Assembly (NCBI GenBank): GCA_902492275.1
Contig: CABUKW010000001.1
Coordinates: forward strand, 1-64,000
Length of the DNA: 64,000 nt
Reading direction: 5' to 3'
Source: an uncultured Peptococcaceae bacterium
Lineage (GTDB): Bacteria; Bacillota; Peptococcia; Peptococcales; Peptococcaceae
Shown here: positions 61,915 to 64,000 of the stretch, piece by piece
How the letters are laid out: every line of letters starts with the position of its first letter
Position numbering within the stretch: position 1 is the first letter of the stretch
Program-made: the position numbers and the translations under genes
Notes under the pieces: model-generated
Told to the model about the DNA's origin: nothing
Database searches by the model: none
The model's input: the letters and a program-made list of their open reading frames with translations, nothing else

Positions 61915-62493
61915 ATGAAGAAGGAAATGAGACGTTCGGGCGCCCAGATAAATTATACGCAGCGGAATTATATGCAGGGGAACCATCATAAAGAAGCCTA
62001 TAGCCGTCAGAAAAGTCAACAGTATCGGGAGCTTTCTTCCGGGTATTATATGTATACGGCCAACGCTGTGGCCAGAGATTATCAATATGAGGAAGAGCAG
62101 CGGCCGGTGCAAAAGGTGAAAAAGACAAAGGTAAAAAGCCGTCCTGCGCTGACGCAGTATATTTCTACGGTATTTATCGTGTTTTTGCTGGGTTTGGCGC
62201 TGGTAGGGCAATACACCATTGTGCAGAGCTTGGGCTATCAGGTCAGTCAGTCTAAGACAGAGCTGAAAACGGTGCAGGATCAGAATGAAAAAATCAAGAA
62301 ACAGATTGCTGCCATGGGCGAGCTGCAAAACGTGGAAGCCGTTGCCATCAATAACATGGGTATGCATAAGCCTAACGAGTGGGAGATTATTTATCTGCCG
62401 CAGCAAACAGCGCCGACAGCCAATGCAGAAGAAGCCGACACAGCGGAAGCGGCAGATACGGTGCAGGAGATTCTTGGAACAATCATACACTGA
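61915..62493 (+). CDS. ftsL: FtsL-like cell division protein
   Basis: 192 residues. A long, basic, Tyr/Gln-rich cytoplasmic N-terminus (about 80 residues) is followed by one membrane helix (ISTVFIVFLLGLALVGQYTI) and an extracytoplasmic coiled coil (VSQSKTELKTVQDQNEKIKK). It ends in an Ala/Glu/Thr-rich tail. Layout and position between rsmH and the division PBP identify it as FtsL; sequence conservation in this family is low. It would help assemble the divisome. It is longer than most FtsL proteins because of the two tails. Confidence 0.85.
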   Translation: MKKEMRRSGAQINYTQRNYMQGNHHKEAYSRQKSQQYRELSSGYYMYTANAVARDYQYEEEQRPVQKVKKTKVKSRPALTQYISTVFIVFLLGLALVGQYTIVQSLGYQVSQSKTELKTVQDQNEKIKKQIAAMGELQNVEAVAINNMGMHKPNEWEIIYLPQQTAPTANAEEADTAEAADTVQEILGTIIH

Positions 62494-62521
62494 CAATCTA
62501 TAGAGTTGGGATGATGAAGGT

Positions 62522-64000
62522 ATGAAAAATCGGATGAAAATCGTGCTGCTTATTTTTTGTGTAGTTGTGCTGGCTATCACTGCCAAATTAGGCTATGAGC
62601 AGTTGTTCCATGCAGCCAAGCTGGAAAGCGGCGCTTTAAATGCCCGCTTGCGGGAAATTGATATCAAAGCCAATCGCGGCACTATTTATGATCGTAACGG
62701 CAGCGAACTGGCTATCAGTATTGCGACCGAATCGGTGTATATCAATCCGAAAATAATTCGCGAGCAGGCCGCTAAAGAGGAAAAACCCCAGGATCGCAAC
62801 GAGGTTGCCCAAAGCTTGGCCACGATTTTAGAATTAGATGTGGATGAAATCAACGAAAAAATTGATAAAGAGGCCAGTTTTGCATATATTAAGCGGCGTA
62901 TCAGCGATGAACAGGCGCAAGCTCTGCGGGAATTAAATTATACAGGCGTTTATTTTTTGGAAGAGTCCCGCCGTTCTTATCCCAAAGGCACTCTGGCCAG
63001 CCAGATTATCGGCTTTGCCGGTATTGACAATCAGGGACTCAATGGGATTGAACTGCAATATGACAACACGCTTTTGGGCGACCCCGGTAAATTCCTGATG
63101 GAGTATGACGCGGCCGGCAATGAAATTCCCCAGGCTACAGAGAGTTATGTTCCGTCAGAACCAGGCTGTGATATTTATTTAACCATAGATGAGACCATTC
63201 AATATATTATAGAGCGGGAACTGAAAAAAGTGGTGCAGGAGCAGAACGCTGACAGCGCCACCGCTTTGTTGATGGATGTGAAAACCGGCGCGGTTTTGGG
63301 TATGGCCAATTATCCCGACTATGACCCCAATGATTATGGCAGCGTGGACAGCAGTTTGTGGAGCAATTTTGCGGTAAACGGCTTGTATGAGCCCGGTTCC
63401 ACCTTTAAAATTTTAACGACTGCGATGGCTTTGGAAGAACGGGTAACTACCGCCGATGAAAATTTTTATTGCGCCGGGTATCAGTACATCGGCAAATTGA
63501 AGATGAACTGTCACAAAAAAATTGGCCACGGTGCGGAAACCTTTACCCAAGGCGTTGCCAATTCCTGCAATCCGGTTTTTGTAGAGGTAAGCCGGCGGTT
63601 GGGTATGAGCAAGTTTTATGATTACCTGGAGGGCTTTGGCATGACTCAGCCCACTGGCATTGATTTGCCCGGTGAAGCGGACAGCTTGATTGTACCGGAA
63701 AAGACGGCGGTGCCTTACGACTTGGCTTCCATGTCCATTGGGCAGGCCAATGCGTTCACGCCAATTCAGATGATTACGGCAATTTCTGCCGTAGCCAATG
63801 GCGGAAAGCTAATGAAGCCTTATATTGTAGAAAAAATTGAAGATCCCGACGGCAATCTGGTGAAACAGGCAGAGCCGGAAGTGGTGCGTCAGGTGATTTC
63901 GGAGGATACCGCCCGCGAAGTGTGGGCCATTTTGGAAAACGTTGTGTCAAATGGTACCGGGAAACCGGGGAAGGTAGACGGCTATAAGGTTGCCGGAAAA
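62522..64000 (+). CDS. Class B penicillin-binding protein (FtsI/SpoVD type), 3' end missing
   Basis: Frame from ATG 62522 (GATGAAGGT upstream) runs 493 codons to the window end. One N-terminal membrane helix (IVLLIFCVVVLAITAKLGY) is followed by the dimerisation region (IKANRGTIYDRNGSELAISI) and the transpeptidase domain. This has the active-site SxxK in PGSTFKI, SxN in VANSCNPVF, and the start of the KTG motif at the very last codons (KVAGK). It cross-links septal or spore peptidoglycan. Whether it is FtsI or the sporulation-specific SpoVD depends on C-terminal PASTA content, not visible here. Confidence 0.93.
   Translation, partial: MKNRMKIVLLIFCVVVLAITAKLGYEQLFHAAKLESGALNARLREIDIKANRGTIYDRNGSELAISIATESVYINPKIIREQAAKEEKPQDRNEVAQSLATILELDVDEINEKIDKEASFAYIKRRISDEQAQALRELNYTGVYFLEESRRSYPKGTLASQIIGFAGIDNQGLNGIELQYDNTLLGDPGKFLMEYDAAGNEIPQATESYVPSEPGCDIYLTIDETIQYIIERELKKVVQEQNADSATALLMDVKTGAVLGMANYPDYDPNDYGSVDSSLWSNFAVNGLYEPGSTFKILTTAMALEERVTTADENFYCAGYQYIGKLKMNCHKKIGHGAETFTQGVANSCNPVFVEVSRRLGMSKFYDYLEGFGMTQPTGIDLPGEADSLIVPEKTAVPYDLASMSIGQANAFTPIQMITAISAVANGGKLMKPYIVEKIEDPDGNLVKQAEPEVVRQVISEDTAREVWAILENVVSNGTGKPGKVDGYKVAGK

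Overview
The window looks like chromosomal DNA of an anaerobic, endospore-forming Firmicute (Clostridia or Negativicutes type). Support comes from a sporulation sigma factor of the SigG type behind a sigma-F-like promoter, proteins with copper-amine-oxidase-like (stalk/anchor) repeats, a reverse rubrerythrin and a three-repeat rubredoxin-like protein, a lipoprotein form of the anaerobic cobaltochelatase CbiK, and a dcw cluster beginning mraZ-rsmH-ftsL-PBP. The species cannot be named from sequence alone. Base composition is balanced across most of the window. Two stretches are visibly more AT-rich: about 1.1-2.9 kb and about 27-30.5 kb.

Layout. 1-1070: 5' part of an alanine/glycine:cation symporter (minus strand). 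1.1-2.9 kb: AT-rich stretch with small unknown genes. 3-8.8 kb: a minus-strand operon behind a cobalamin riboswitch, encoding CbiK, a NEAT-like lipoprotein, a substrate-binding lipoprotein, a FecCD permease and an ATPase with an extra C-terminal domain. 9.1-16.1 kb: D-Ala-D-Ala carboxypeptidase, holA, a coiled-coil protein, a phosphodiester glycosidase-family surface protein and small unknowns. 16.2 kb: tRNA-Leu(CAG). 16.4-25.5 kb: a TetR regulator with an ABC exporter-fold pair, then an AraC regulator with a second, paralogous pair. 25.6-30.5 kb: accessory genes (two unknowns, aldo/keto reductase, LysR, LysE-type exporter, XRE-cupin regulator). 30.6-32.9 kb: MATE exporter and a divergent MerR regulator with a classic 19-bp-spacer operator promoter. 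33-39.3 kb: phosphodiesterase, aminotransferase, VanW protein, a split UxaA/SuyAB-type dehydratase or lyase, a structured intergenic repeat and a hexapeptide acyltransferase. 39.4-41.3 kb: two tandem paralogous LysR genes. 41.7-44 kb: pyrR, rluD, lspA and a DUF5665-like gene. 44.2-46.1 kb: HEAT and TPR proteins. 46.2-51.4 kb: a phosphate/polyphosphate operon (NptA-like transporter, Ppx, Ppk1) with a Pho-box-like promoter. 51.5-56 kb: MBL hydrolase, superoxide dismutase, sigG and pepF. 56.1-57.3 kb: rubredoxin/rubrerythrin genes. 58.1-60.1 kb: a cell-wall amidase. 60.3-64 kb: start of the dcw cluster with MraZ boxes.

How it fits together. The 3-8.8 kb operon is best read as a corrinoid- or tetrapyrrole-handling system at the cell surface, repressed when cobalamin is plentiful. 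The 46-51 kb operon joins phosphate uptake to polyphosphate synthesis and breakdown. Several regulators sit beside their likely targets, with operators visible in the sequence: TetR, MerR, XRE-cupin and MraZ. No CRISPR array, complete insertion sequence or prophage was seen.
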